A stretch of 64,000 nt of DNA, from assembly GCA_019059635.1 (NCBI GenBank), contig JAGVRJ010000008.1:1488001-1552000 (forward strand), given 5' to 3'. Shown piece after piece: positions 31,331 through 42,602 of the stretch (position 1 is the first letter of the stretch; the number at the start of each line of letters is the position of its first letter). The translations under genes were made by a program, and so were the position numbers. Source of the DNA: Proales similis. Taxonomy: Eukaryota; Rotifera; Eurotatoria; Ploima; Proalidae. Below the pieces are notes generated by a model. The model was not told the origin of the DNA. It did not search any database and saw only the letters and a program-made list of their open reading frames with translations.

Positions 31331-31875
31331 TCTCTCTTGCTTTGTTCAGGCTGCGATTGAAAATGTTCCCTTTTGGTTTCGAGTTTGTGTTGGGTTTTAT
31401 GTCTAAAAAAAGAAAAGCGCCGATATTGAGTGTCAGGCGACTGGCTTTGATTGCCCACATGCCCAACTCTGATTTAAATAACAAAAACAAACAAAACAAG
31501 CCGAGCCGATGAAGCATGAGCGCACGGCCATCAGAGCGGCCAGTCTTATTTGTACCCGAATTGTTGGCCTTGACGTCGCTTCACCGGTTAGGGTTGAATG
31601 ATTATTCGAGAAACGCGTCGAGGTAATGCCCGGGCCAAGACCTCCCTTAGCCCAGCGAGACATAATTGACGTTTGTTGCTTTCTCTCGCCATTTCATTTT
31701 CGGTTCGTTCGTTCACATGCACTCGTGCAATCATAAAACCATCGCATCATCATCGTCGTCGTCATCCAAATAAATGAGAATATATATATATAAAAACGCG
31801 GAAAGTGAATGAAATGAGCGAATGAGTCGCGCAGAGGCAGACCGAGGAGGGAGAGGAACAGTTGAGCCAAACAAG

Positions 31876-31903
31876 TGTGTGTGTGTGTGTGCGCGCGTGT
31901 GTG
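31876..31903. repeat. GT/GC microsatellite
   Basis: Alternating purine-pyrimidine run (GTGTGTGT... with an internal GCGCGC), followed by GA-runs at 31910-31940. Potential Z-DNA-forming composition. Confidence 0.85.
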
Positions 31904-32570
31904 TTCTAGCGAGAGAGAGAGAGCCAAAGAGAGAGAGAAAAGCAAATGAGGGCTCTATTATTCACCGGTTGCATGACGATGACTAAACTGGTGTTGCAAG
32001 CGTCCGTAAAGCAGCGCGCGCGAGTCCATTAGCTAATGAGCGGCCGGTTTATTCCACTTTAAACAATTGGCGCTCCTTTGCTCTGATTGAGCTAATTGAG
32101 GCCATGAGCCGCACTGGACGCCATCAGATTTGGACATGCGCTCTCGATCTCGCTTGTGTGTTTACGAGCTCGCCGTGGGCAGCAGATGCTCCTAAAACTG
32201 ACGATAAGAAGCGTCCGCAAAGGAATCGCCTCTTATCGCCGTCAATGAGCGAATGAGTCGTGGCCACCGAGCGAGTCTCTCCTCTGCTCAAGAAAGAGAA
32301 ACAAATGAAGCGGCCGCGCTGGTGGTGGCGATGACGTCCTCCGACCCGAAACGAGAGAGAGCCGGCGCACACGAGGTGTAATTTCATCTGTGTCCCGCTT
32401 CGCGCCACTGCGAACAAACAACGAACCAAGCAAGAGTAAACCAAAGAGCAAATGATAGACTGAGCGGGAGAGAGAGAGACTGAGCGTTTAATGAGCTTTC
32501 ACGTCGACTCCAAGAGGAATGAACGAACGGCAACTGAGTTCGCAACCCCATGACGCGCAGGGCTTGTATG

Positions 32571-32592
32571 TGTGTGTGTGTGTGTGTGTGTG
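32571..32592. repeat. (GT)n microsatellite
   Basis: About 11 consecutive GT units, no coding context. Confidence 0.9.
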
Positions 32593-33400
32593 CACTCGCC
32601 GGATAAGTAGGTGAGCGCGGATAAGTGAGATTAAGGTCGACCACGAAGAGGATAAGGAGACGGCAGCAGCGTTCTCCTGTTGGTCCTGCCAAATGTCAAT
32701 TGCTGAACTAAAGCGAAAGAAGAATGCCTAATCGCCTAGTTGGCGCAATCGAATCATTTTCGATGCTCCTCTTCATCTGAATTTTCTTCTCGCTCCTGTT
32801 CCATCAATTTGTATGAATTTGATCGACGCTCCGATCGAACGAGATTGATGGCGGCAGTGTTAGGATGATGATGATGTGGTTGTTGTTGTTTTTAAAGCAT
32901 CGCTCCGACTGATAATCTGGAACAGAGGTTCGATCAGAGCGAAATGCTGCCAACTCGCTGAGGCAAACAGTCAGCGAGTCTGTGCGCGAGTGCCTGATGC
33001 AAAGAGTGCTGCACACTTGGCCTACTCCTCCTCCTCCTCCTCCTCCCCCTTCTGCTCGCCCCGTAAACAAAATAAATAGACTCGAGCAGATATTATTTCG
33101 AATCGTCGGCAGCTTACGAACGGCATAAACAAGAGGCGCACGCGCATAGAGTGCAAAGCGAAGTCGTCGTTTGGGCGTTAGGAAGGTCGAGATTGATGTT
33201 TGAAAATGACACGTTGCACTTAGAGGTCGAAATGAAATGCGAGCCGAACGAGGAGAGACGCATAAATGGCTGTTGCAGTTGAATTCGGCCTCTCCTGCTG
33301 CTGCTCAGAGGCAAAGAGAGGAGCCTGCAGTTAGAGGAGGGCACCTGAGAGAAGCAACAACACTGGCAAGCGTTTGATGAACACCGTCTGATCAAGCAAA

Positions 33401-33402
<2 letters not shown>

Positions 33403-33431
<29 letters not shown>
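33403..33431. repeat. (CA)n microsatellite
   Basis: About 14 uninterrupted CA units in the region upstream of IF gene 2. Confidence 0.92.
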
Positions 33432-33433
<2 letters not shown>

Positions 33434-36431
33434 TCAATTTGATTCGCAAATTGCAACTCGCACTCGAGCACACCGCCGTAAAGAGTGCCCCTACGAATGA
33501 ACTGGCCGGCTGGCAAACTAGAATAAGCAACAAGTGTGGAGGCACATTTGCATGACAAAGCGTTCGGACAAAGGTTGCGGTGTTTAGACTTGCCATTTAG
33601 AATCTAGATTAGAGACGTATGTGCGTTTATGTATGTAGGTGTTTTAATGCGATAGAGCGGCCACTCAGTCAGGCAGACGGGAGGCCAAGCGTGCGGGTTG
33701 GCCAGTGTTTCGGGCAGAGATATTCGAATATGAACGTGCGAGGCAACATGAACCAGCCGCTCGTAGAGTGGACTCACAAACGAATATAAATGAATATGAG
33801 TTCGATAAAGTAGCTGTGAACAAACGCATGTGGCCGAGCTCACTTGCTGTCGTCCGAGCGAGGCGTGCTCGAGGGCCGGATGAACGAGCCAATGAGATGC
33901 TATTTGCACTTGGTCGAGGTCAGGGCGCAGGACAGGTCGCACAACGACGACGACCAAACTGATGATGATCGCGATTGTATGCGGATCAAGCGATTAGGAC
34001 ATTTCCCCTCTAATGCGCTCGAGGCTCAGCTCGGTCAAATCATCATCTTGGGCTTTAGATCTCAATCGATTCGACCTGTCCCTCCTTTTTTCTCTCTCTC
34101 TCCCTCTCTGTCTGTCTCTCTCTCTCTTTTCCCTCAATCGTTCTTATTTTTCTCTCTTCAATGCTCTCTCGCTCGCTCTCTGTTGGTTTAATTGACACAA
34201 CGCACACAGTGACGAGGACGAGCCGTGTCGACAATCCTTATTTAATTGAGACCTATCGTAAAATGAGAAGATTACTGCTCATTTTCGCCTTTGAACGGGT
34301 GCAAGACATGCTCGGCATCCATTGGCCCCGGTCGGCCTTTTCCTGAGCTCTCGCTTGTTTTGCAGCCCCTCCCACCTGTCCGCTGGTTGATTCGCTAAGC
34401 CACTTGCTCAATTGGCTGCTCACTCGCAGCTCATAGACGCTGCGCCGCGGCGTTGAAGGGCGCTGAAACCCAACAAAGCTCGCGCTTCATTAATGACTGA
34501 ATCCATCCGGGACTGGTGCGGCAATGCTGCTCAATTGCATTTACCCAGTTGGTTGTGTTCAGTCAGGGCACAGAGCGCGCCAACGCAACAACAAAACGAG
34601 TCGGCATAATCGCTGTTTAAATTGATCGCTCATGAAGAAGGGTCATGATCGCAGTGATGATGGCGCTTATTGCCATTTTGGTTTGGCGCAGTTTATCTAT
34701 TAGACGACGCCACTCGATGCTTTCGACTCTCGCTCTCTCACTCTCTCGATTTGAACTGAAATGTTGATAAGAACGACGGACAAAGTTTGGAGCTCATGAT
34801 TGCGCTCTTTGCTCTTGGTGCCTCTCCAGCCCGGCCGGCTTGAGCAACGCGTGCGACTGAACAGCGATGAATTTGAAGAGAGGCACGAATGTCTGAGAAA
34901 GCCAGGCGCCCCTCTGCCGGGCCGAGCATAGAACGGTGGCTGCACAGAGATGGCTCGTTAATTTTGTGATGCGAGCGAGCGAGTGGAAAGTTGAGGCATC
35001 GATCGCGGCCAAGTGAACAATGTTGAATTAGCATTCAAATGGTGCAATGACTTGTTTGAAGATTACGCAAGAGCGGCGTCGACGGCCGCCAACGGCAGGC
35101 GTTGGCCAACTTTGACTCTCTCTCGTACGCGCGGCGAAATAAAGCAGTCTTGTTGCCGTCTTTTCTTTTCTCTCTCTCTCTTTCTATTTTTGCTCGTTTA
35201 TTTGCGCTGCAAACAGCGAACGAGCCAAACAGGGCAGAGGCAGCAGCAAGTCAGCATTCAAAATGAGACGCAAATTCAAATTATAAATGAGCGCACGCGG
35301 TAGAAATCGAAACTCGATGGAAAATTAATGAAAACACCAAAAGAGAGAGAGAGAGAGAGCGACCGAGATTGAAATGAGCTGAAACAGTGCGCCGAAAGAA
35401 ATTCAACTTGAGCGGACGCATACTTGAGAGCATTTTCAAGGTGGTTGGTGTCATCGAGTTGAATAATCGAGTTGTCAGTTTGCTTGGCTCACTCTAATCT
35501 GCTGCTGCTGCTTGCTCGCTCTCTCTTCGGCCGGCTTGTTTAGGCCGCATTGTCACTTTTGAGCGTCGACTTAGGCCAGCACACATGCAGCGCTCGAGCA
35601 AAAATGATTCAGACGCTTCTCTTGAGACTGGTTGAGATTAAATGACGAGAGTTGACACTGCCCTGTTTGGCTCTGATCGCTGCCTTGTGTTTAGGTGTGA
35701 ATTTCTCGTGGTGGCAAACTTTGGCATTCCTTTGTTCGTGTTCGTCTTCTCTCTGCTTGTGTTTGTGTGTTTGTTGGGTGCCAGTGTTACCTCTTTATCG
35801 TCTTGATTGAGTCGTAGAATGGCAAAGTTTGCGTTGCATTTGGCCCCAAACCAAACTAAATCTTGTTTGACAAGTCGAGTCGGCTTGCGATCGGCCAACA
35901 CACAAACAAGGTGCGATTTGGCCGCTAGTGGCCGTCATCTCGCCTAGGCCGATTGTTGCACGCGACCGATCGTTTCTATTTGCGATTTTCTTCTCCTTTT
36001 CTTTGCTTGTCGTCGTCGTCGTCGTCATCCACTTCTTCTCGAATGATCGGCCTCGGTAAAGGTGCCGAGGCAAATGAACGCTTCATCGAAATATTGCCGA
36101 TTCGGTCGAGTACAATGCGCCTTGTTCGTCCCCTTGCCGCCTCCTCCTCGTCTTTCTCCCCCTCCTCCTGCCATTTCGACTCGGGGCGTCGCTCTCTTTC
36201 TTCTTCTTGCGGTTGCTTTCTTTCTCGTCCCCGTCTCTATGCTGCGTCACTAATTAATCTCAAATGTCCGTCCCCTCTGGTGAAGGATCAAATAGAACGG
36301 AGGACAAACGGGTTACTGTGACAACCGCATAAACGGGTGACTTGGTTAATAATAAAAGAAAAGAAAGGCCAGAAAAAGAAGAAATTATTTGACACAAGAA
36401 AACTTAGAAATAAAATAGAGAGCAAGGCAAA

Positions 36432-37646
36432 ATGCCGCCCAAAAAGAAAGAGGCAAAAAGCACCAAAGTAAAGGACAAAGAGGCGGACGAGAGAAATCTG
36501 ACTAACGACACTCAGCTTATGGAAGAGTGAGTTGACGCCGTTTTTATCTCTTGCTGCTGATCGCTCTTCTCGCTCTTACTTGTTCGTTGGCTCGCGTTTC
36601 AAAGCGATCTGTAACTTTGCCACTTTACAAACTAGACTCGAGGCGCTCAACAGGGAGCTGGAAGAGGCCAAGCAGAAAGTGAATAGCTTGTAAGCACTTT
36701 TAGCCTCTAAATTGAATGTCCCTCGCGAGTTTTGAAATTAAAAAAAAAGACAAGAGGACAACAAATGGCTGGAAGAAGAGGCCGAACGCATCGGCGAAGA
36801 AAGTGTAAGTCGGTTAGGCGTTTGCTTTGCGCCGCTGCTTCTTCGGCTCTTGCTGATAATAGCTCTACAGCAAGAGTACTTGAGCTACATGAGCCGCAAG
36901 GCGGACATGCGTCAAAAGTCGGTGATAACAATGAGCGATCACAATCGCAAAGAGCTGGAGGAGATCGAGCGTCAGAAAACGGAGCTTGTCGGCGAATTTG
37001 AGAAGCGCAAAAGCGGTAGGTGTCCGTGCGCTCGGTGATAAATGGGAGAAAACTAAGAAGAGAGCGGGCAGAGCTTCATGATGAGCTGATGCGCAAACAG
37101 AACCAGTTAAACAAACTGCTCGACGAACTGCAGGATCTGGACCATTATAAGGTTAGTAGGGCTCGCTGTGCATGAGCCTCGCTCTGTCGGTGCGTCGATT
37201 AACCGATGCCATCGCCGCAGGAGCTCAAGCAGAGTCAGCTGCAGGAAATTGAAATGCTCGACAGAGAGATAGTCGAAGTACGCCGCCAACAGACCAGGGT
37301 GCTAAGTGAGATGAGAAGCGATTATTTCAACGAGAAGAATTCACACCAGAGAGAGGCCGAGGCGCGTCTGGCCGCTGTTGTCCAAGAGGCCAATAAGGAG
37401 GCGCGCCGCTGCCTGACAGAGAACACGCACAAGATCAAGAGCGATAATCAGCAACTGCGAAAACAACTATTCGAATTGGTGGAGAGAAGCAAGCGTCTAA
37501 AGGAGAAGCGTGAACAGCTGCTCGGCCAACGCGAGCATCTGCTTAAGGAAATCGCCTACGCGGACGACCTGAGACGCGTGCGCATCGGCCGACGAGCCAA
37601 TGCAATTCAGAGCAATCGTTCCGATGTGCCTAAGAATAAAAAATGA
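36432..37646 (+). CDS. Coiled-coil protein, DUF4515/CCDC166- or BBOF1-like (putative ciliary)
   Basis: Six exons, 36432-36526, 36636-36689, 36750-36804, 36871-37015, 37063-37151 and 37221-37646, join in frame to 287 residues. A lysine-rich N-terminus (MPPKKKEAK) is followed by almost continuous heptad-rich helix. The pattern WLEEEAERIGEE, QEYLSYMSRKADMRQ and MSDHNRKELEEIERQK resembles proteins of the DUF4515 group, several of which act at basal bodies or axonemes. That assignment is from memory and tentative. No enzymatic motif is seen. Exon 5 is placed by phase, with acceptor at AAGAG|AGCGG. The last codons contain AATAAA, and the stop is only 59 bp from the stop of the convergent sulfotransferase copy 2. 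Confidence 0.7.
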
Positions 37647-37679
37647 ATCAAATGAAAATGACCTAATCACTCGCAATCT

Positions 37680-37685
37680 TTTATT
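37680..37685 (-). terminator. Poly(A) signal of sulfotransferase copy 2
   Basis: TTTATT on the plus strand (AATAAA on the minus strand), 21 bp past the copy 2 stop codon. Cleavage would fall at or inside the last exon of the convergent coiled-coil gene, whose own AATAAA is at 37635-37640. Confidence 0.6.
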
Positions 37686-37705
37686 TTGGTCGGCTTCCTT
37701 TTTTC

Positions 37706-38845
37706 CTATAAAAAATCAAAGCGGCGACCAGTCAAATTGGAGAGCTCCTCCAGGTGCGGCCTGAAATACGTTTGTAAACGCCTTGTGCCTGTCGGAGTAA
37801 ACTTAAAGGTATGCGATAGGCCTTTTTTCTTGCCCAGGCAATGGATTTTGCGTTCGCCCCGATAGCAGTAGAATCCTTTTTCGGCCGAATAGACGAATAA
37901 GCTCTTGTCGACGAGCACAGGCAAACGCAGGAAGCGCTGCGCTTCCTCGACCGGCAGCCAAGGCTCTCGCTTGAGCAGCTCTCCGTCGACCACAAGCAGC
38001 TGCTCGGGCGGAAATAGTTCGAGCACGTTGCGCACTATCTCGCCATAATGGCCGCGGCTCAGCAGCGAGCTGATGTTGCGATCCGGGTCCTTGTAAAGCG
38101 GCGGCTCGAACGAGTCAAAGTACTCGTCCTCGGCCAGACGCTTGAACACCTCCGCGTCGGTCTGATTCGACTCGATCAGCTCGTAAAAGGCTTGTATTGC
38201 TTGGGTTGTGTTTTCTGTCGCCTTTGGAATGGTGGGATAATGCGCCAGTGCCGACTCGACTCGTTTGACCGGGTTGCAGACGACCAGAATGAGCTTCATG
38301 AACGGGCTAATCTCTTTAATTTGCTTCAGATGCTGCTTCTGGCTGTATTCAGGCGACTTTTCCATCACAATCAAGTGCGGGTTTTGCATATAAGCAGTAT
38401 AATTGATACGAGGCATCCTGAACAGGTAGTCTTCGGCAAAATCTTTGGTCTGGTTTCCAAACCGGAAAAAAGAAATCTCCTCTTTTCTTGTGCCCCAAAT
38501 CTGCAGATGTTTGGTAAGGAAGAAGTGAAGTGTGCCTGTACCGCACTTTTGGATGCCGATTATAAGCGTGTTCGGATAGAGCTGAATAGTTCTGTTCTGG
38601 TTCTGATTTCCGGGCGATTCACTCAAAGCGCCATCATGGTTGTCGTCATCGCTTATCATCCTGACTCTTTGTTTTTCGAAGCTTGTCTCCACTTCGGTTA
38701 TTTTTGACTTGAGCTGGTGGTAATTTATTTTGAGAAAAAATGTTGAGCAAGAGAAAATAAGCAAGAGAACCAAAGCAATCGTTCTCCGTTTCCAAAAGAA
38801 AGATCGGCCTATGCATTTGGCGAAGGCGTTTTTGTTTAAAGGCAT
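37706..38845 (-). CDS. Heparan-sulfate 3-O-sulfotransferase-like, copy 2
   Basis: Second member of the inverted sulfotransferase pair. Single exon, 379 residues. It is a type II membrane protein with a signal anchor at about residues 22-38 (TIALVLLLIFSCSTFFL), a short stem, then a catalytic domain from about residue 90: LYPNTLIIGIQKCGTGTLHFF (PAPS 5' loop), KEEISFFRFG (catalytic glutamate region), VCNPVKRVESALAHYP (3' loop) and GFYCYRGERKIHCLGKKKG (disulfide region). N-terminal and stem sequences are unlike copy 1, but 37901-38191 is about 98% identical in DNA to 27904-28194, including 127 bp without a mismatch (37901-38027). Different anchors and stems with a shared catalytic centre suggest separate localisation with similar chemistry. 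Confidence 0.87.
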   Translation of the reverse strand: MPLNKNAFAKCIGRSFFWKRRTIALVLLLIFSCSTFFLKINYHQLKSKITEVETSFEKQRVRMISDDDNHDGALSESPGNQNQNRTIQLYPNTLIIGIQKCGTGTLHFFLTKHLQIWGTRKEEISFFRFGNQTKDFAEDYLFRMPRINYTAYMQNPHLIVMEKSPEYSQKQHLKQIKEISPFMKLILVVCNPVKRVESALAHYPTIPKATENTTQAIQAFYELIESNQTDAEVFKRLAEDEYFDSFEPPLYKDPDRNISSLLSRGHYGEIVRNVLELFPPEQLLVVDGELLKREPWLPVEEAQRFLRLPVLVDKSLFVYSAEKGFYCYRGERKIHCLGKKKGLSHTFKFTPTGTRRLQTYFRPHLEELSNLTGRRFDFL

Positions 38846-39092
38846 TACTTTTACTGAAAATTATTTTGAACATTGAGAGCTATTTGGCTCCATATATGAG
38901 TTGTTGAGTAGCGAGTGAACCGAGACGTGTTGGGAGTTCTCGCCGACATAATATTCATTTTGACACTTTTCTCTTTTCTGTTCTTGCTGAATATAATCAA
39001 TACGGTTGACTGATTCATATTCTCCTTTCCTACTCCTAGTCTCTTTTTTTTTCTTCATAATATTGAGAGCATCGACGGCGCCACCTCCACCG

Positions 39093-39185
39093 CCAGTTCA
39101 CCTTTCCAAGAGCGAATTCGTCTATTTAGTCAGAAAAGGGTTCTACTTCCTAGTTTACTCACGTGTTCACGTTTACTGCGGCGGA
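39093..39185 (+). pseudogene. Sulfotransferase remnant (3' catalytic fragment)
   Basis: A short plus-strand stretch translates to HLSKSEFVYLVRKGFYF followed by a VYC, which aligns with DKSKFVYSAKRGFYC plus the following cysteine of copy 1 and copy 2. DNA similarity is also visible (AAGAGC.AATTCGTCTA, then AGG.TTCTACT). Nothing upstream matches the PAPS loops and the frame stops soon after. It is a decayed fragment of a third copy in opposite orientation to copy 2, about 250 bp from that gene's start. It is short, so chance similarity is possible. Confidence 0.5.
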
Positions 39186-39232
39186 CTCACGACTAGTGAC
39201 TAGGTTTGGTCTGACAGCTAATTTACGAGCGT

Positions 39233-41461
39233 TTATGCGAGCAGATGCTTGCGAAAGTTTAAATTGAAGAGACAGAGGAGCAGCAAGTTCTCCAAGTAGC
39301 TCAGTGTAAGCATGAATCGCGACATGTCAAACAGCATCGGACAAACTGAATGCGATCGAGAGAATTGCAAATAGCATTCGGGAAAGAAATTCGGCTTGAG
39401 CGTAGAAAGGAGGGCCAATGTTGCCGAAATCATTTCGGGAAAGCGAAACAGGAACGAGAAGAGGCCGTTGAGAATGACCATCTTGGTTATGCGGGTTTCG
39501 GCCTCTTCCTTTGGCCTTTGTCTACTCTTGAGAAGAAACAAGAGTCTGAGGTCGATTGAAGCGCTGGCCAACGTGAACAGACTTGTGCCCATAAATATGT
39601 TGAGCAGATAGAGAATCGAGAGTGCTCGCTCGGGGTGAATTTTTTCGTGTTGATAGGTCATCAGGTAGGCATACGAGTCTCTGCCTATCGAGTTGATGCT
39701 GAACTTTTCATTCTCAAACAAAGTGACCAGGCTCAGGATGACAGCCAGACTGAACAAGATGGCGACCAAAGCGCTCGGCTTGAGCTTTCGAAACCGAGCC
39801 AAACTGTCCGTGTTCAAGGCGTAGCGATAGAGCACAAACAGAGTGCTGCTCATGTTGGCCGCCAGTCGGCATGCGTTGCCCAAAAAGTTCACCACAAACA
39901 AATAGAACGCTCGGGCAGCTTGACTAGACACCAGCCTTGGACAGTAAATACCGTTCGACTCAATACAAGTGGTGAGTGGGATGCAAGCGAATATGAGGCC
40001 GTGGCAGAGCATGAACCAAGAGTTGAAGTAGGTGTACTTCCACATGAACCTGCTCTTGTCGGTGAGCTTGTTGCGACGGTACTCGGGCGACCTCTTGATC
40101 TTGCCGAAAGTCCTTATCACCAGAAAGTTGGCGATTATGCCCAATACACTGCTGACTGGTGTCAGCCAGACATCGGCCAAGTACTTGAAGAACTCAAGGT
40201 CGAGAATGGTGTCGTAGATGGTTCGGTAGCTCAACGGCTCGATTGTCTCGGCTGAGCATCTTTCGATCATTTTGTCAAATCTGCATGCTTCGATTAACTC
40301 GTCCTCTCGCTGCATGCACAGTCCCGTGTCGGTATAGTAGCCGTCAATGGATGCCAAATAGTGACTGATCACCCAGAACAGAGTACAAGTGCAGTCCTGA
40401 TGCGACCACCATTCGATCATGCTGCCATAAATCTGCACATTCAGCTGGCGTTGTTCGATGCGGTAGAAAATGCAGAATGAAGCGTCGTCGAACGGATTCA
40501 CTCCTTCCGACTCAATCCAGCTCAAGTAGCCGACGTGAGTCGGCGAGTCGGGCTCATAAAACCAACTCTGGTTTGCTTTATTGATTGCCACTTGCAACAT
40601 GTACGGACTGCTCCTCTGATTGGCCTCGTCCAGCCAGTCGGGATTGTTGTGTAAAAAGGCTTTCAGTCTAGATATTGACAAGGTCAAGTCGAAGATCATG
40701 CTCTGTCTCAGTGTGCTCGCCTCGAACGAGTTCAGCACACCGGAAAGCAATATTGAGCTTGTCTGAGCGAACACGGCCGACGAGAAGAGGCCCGAGTCGA
40801 ATCCAAGTCGGTAGCCGTAGAGCTTAAGCGTAGTCACTTGGGTGTGCAGAGTCGAATCTGTTGTCTGTCGGAAGGCAAGCATGTTGCGCTTCACCGACGA
40901 GTCGGCCAGATCCAGAAATTCGAGCAAATGAATTAGCGCCCCGTTTAACATGAGCGGGCACGTGTCCTCGAAGTATCGAATGTCTTTTGCAAAACTCACT
41001 GTGGTACCCTGCAGACTGTTGAATGGAGTGAGGGCAGGCACAGAGCAGTTTTGCACTCTGCTGCCATCGCCGTTCAGCAGAGTCAGTTCGAAGAGAGTGA
41101 AAATGAATGCCACAACCGCGTCGATATGTGGTATTTTAAAATGAACTGACACTCCTCTGCCTTCGGCTATGCGGATAGTTGCGGCGGTGAAATTGACCGC
41201 GGCCGAGTCGAGCATACGCTCAACGTGTTCATTTAAATAGCTTAAATCTTCGCCGCCTGGCTGAAATGCGCCTCTTCTCTTGTAGTCTAGACTAATCTGC
41301 GGACACAGCACGACCGACTCGTTTGTCCGCTTAATCTGAGTCTGGTCCAAATATGCAGCTCCGACGCTCGATAGCTCGACAGAGCAATATATTTGAACGT
41401 CGTTTTGATCATTTGTGCTCGCTGCCCTTACTCCGAGCAATGCCAACAGAACGAGCCACAT
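39233..41461 (-). CDS. Orphan seven-transmembrane receptor with large N-terminal ectodomain
   Basis: Single exon, 742 residues. A signal peptide lies at about 1-15 (MWLVLLALLGVRAAS). The ectodomain of about 415 residues has many cysteines and N-glycosylation sequons and no domain I recognise. Seven hydrophobic segments run from about residue 430 to the end: TM1 with a GIIANFLVIRTF core that resembles the rhodopsin-family GxxxN motif, TM2 FNSWFMLCHGLIFA, TM3 ending in FVLYRYAL (DRY-like position), then TM4-TM7 and a very short tail. There is no clear GPS cleavage motif, so it is not a standard adhesion receptor. It is most likely a lineage-expanded orphan family. Ligand and signalling are unknown. 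Confidence 0.72.
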   Translation of the reverse strand: MWLVLLALLGVRAASTNDQNDVQIYCSVELSSVGAAYLDQTQIKRTNESVVLCPQISLDYKRRGAFQPGGEDLSYLNEHVERMLDSAAVNFTAATIRIAEGRGVSVHFKIPHIDAVVAFIFTLFELTLLNGDGSRVQNCSVPALTPFNSLQGTTVSFAKDIRYFEDTCPLMLNGALIHLLEFLDLADSSVKRNMLAFRQTTDSTLHTQVTTLKLYGYRLGFDSGLFSSAVFAQTSSILLSGVLNSFEASTLRQSMIFDLTLSISRLKAFLHNNPDWLDEANQRSSPYMLQVAINKANQSWFYEPDSPTHVGYLSWIESEGVNPFDDASFCIFYRIEQRQLNVQIYGSMIEWWSHQDCTCTLFWVISHYLASIDGYYTDTGLCMQREDELIEACRFDKMIERCSAETIEPLSYRTIYDTILDLEFFKYLADVWLTPVSSVLGIIANFLVIRTFGKIKRSPEYRRNKLTDKSRFMWKYTYFNSWFMLCHGLIFACIPLTTCIESNGIYCPRLVSSQAARAFYLFVVNFLGNACRLAANMSSTLFVLYRYALNTDSLARFRKLKPSALVAILFSLAVILSLVTLFENEKFSINSIGRDSYAYLMTYQHEKIHPERALSILYLLNIFMGTSLFTLASASIDLRLLFLLKSRQRPKEEAETRITKMVILNGLFSFLFRFPEMISATLALLSTLKPNFFPECYLQFSRSHSVCPMLFDMSRFMLTLSYLENLLLLCLFNLNFRKHLLA

Positions 41462-42602
41462 TTGAGCCTATTTTGCCATTTGCCAATTTAAAAACGAAAT
41501 CTTCATCCAAGAGCCCAACGTGTGTAATCGCCAATCGGCAAGACATGCCCCGCGCTCGGCATCTTCAGAAGCAACTTGGCAGCTTGCAATTCGATCTGCT
41601 CGCATTAAGGTCCAGGTCTCTACAAGGTGAGAAAGCTGCCTCATTTGATCGCTCTGCCACTGCTGACGGCATCGGCATCTGAGCGATCCTCAAACGAAAT
41701 AAAAATGCCTGCTTATCATTCTAAACCAAGCGAATGATCCAAGCGCCCTCGAGGGCAAAGATTGCCGAGATCGGGCGAGTGAGACCTCGACCGGAGCGAT
41801 TGATTTGCAAAATTTTATTGATTTTAATGAGAAAAACTAGAGAAGAAGTAGAATAGTCTGACAAGATTAAGAAAAGGTATTGAGAGAATTGAAATGACAA
41901 GCCAATTGATGAGATGGGCGCGCACATTGACACCGAATGAAAATGGTGAATGTAGAGAGAAAGAGAGAGAGAGACAGAGAGAGACAAGGTGAGAGAGTGA
42001 GGGTGGGAGATACAGGTAGCCAGAGGCAGAATCAGAATCTTCAATTCTCCCGAGCGTGAGGACTGTCGGCTGAATAAGCTTCGATCGATTGTAGAATGAA
42101 TTGCGCTCACAATAAAAAATAACATACGCCAACATCAGCCTTGCCTGCTTTGGCTTGATTGGCTGACAGTTTCAAGCTTGTCCTTATTTCTAGCTCTCTG
42201 TCTCTCTCACTCTGTGTACCTCTATTGGCCTCTGATGATAACAAAAGTAAAATATAAACACGAATAATTGAACCAAGTAGATATCTAGACCGAGATTGAT
42301 CAGTGCATAAAAAAACCAGAAGCGTTCTTAAGTGTGTTTTCTGATTGAGGCCTAAAATGGCCCAGGCAAAAAGTAGACCTGTGTCTGTTCTCTCCCGTTG
42401 TGTGTCTCTCTCTCTTGATAGTGTATGTCTGCTGCGGTGCGCGTATCTGTGTGTGGGGGTTGTCTGTTTGGCTGTGATTGGATTCAAGAGACAAAAGAGC
42501 GAGAGAGAGAGAGAGAGAGAGATGAATAAAATTCGAAATTTGACTTTTTCTTTTTGGTTTATAAAACAGTTGCAGCAGGTGTGAGATTGTGCGGCCGCTG
42601 GC
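41462..42602. other. Spacer between the 7TM receptor and CLASP 3' end
   Basis: 1.14 kb without coding signal. It holds the upstream region of the receptor and the downstream region of CLASP, with GA microsatellites at about 41960-41995 and 42499-42521. Confidence 0.5.

Larger units (their letters stand above)
31331..36431. other. 5.1-kb non-coding region upstream of IF gene 2 and of the coiled-coil gene
   Basis: No exon of recognisable family is visible on either strand. It is dominated by microsatellites and homopurine/homopyrimidine runs, listed separately where long, and by GAGCGAGC-type motifs. As the 5' region of two divergent genes it may hold regulatory sequence, but I cannot point to a specific site. 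Several open frames of 60-115 codons exist. All are low-complexity or lack plausible protein composition. Confidence 0.5.

Noticed and set aside
31331-36431. Numerous 60-115-codon frames in the 5-kb spacer
   Set aside because: Dominated by microsatellite translations (Ser/Leu-rich or Arg/Glu-rich), none with a domain signature or paired splice sites.
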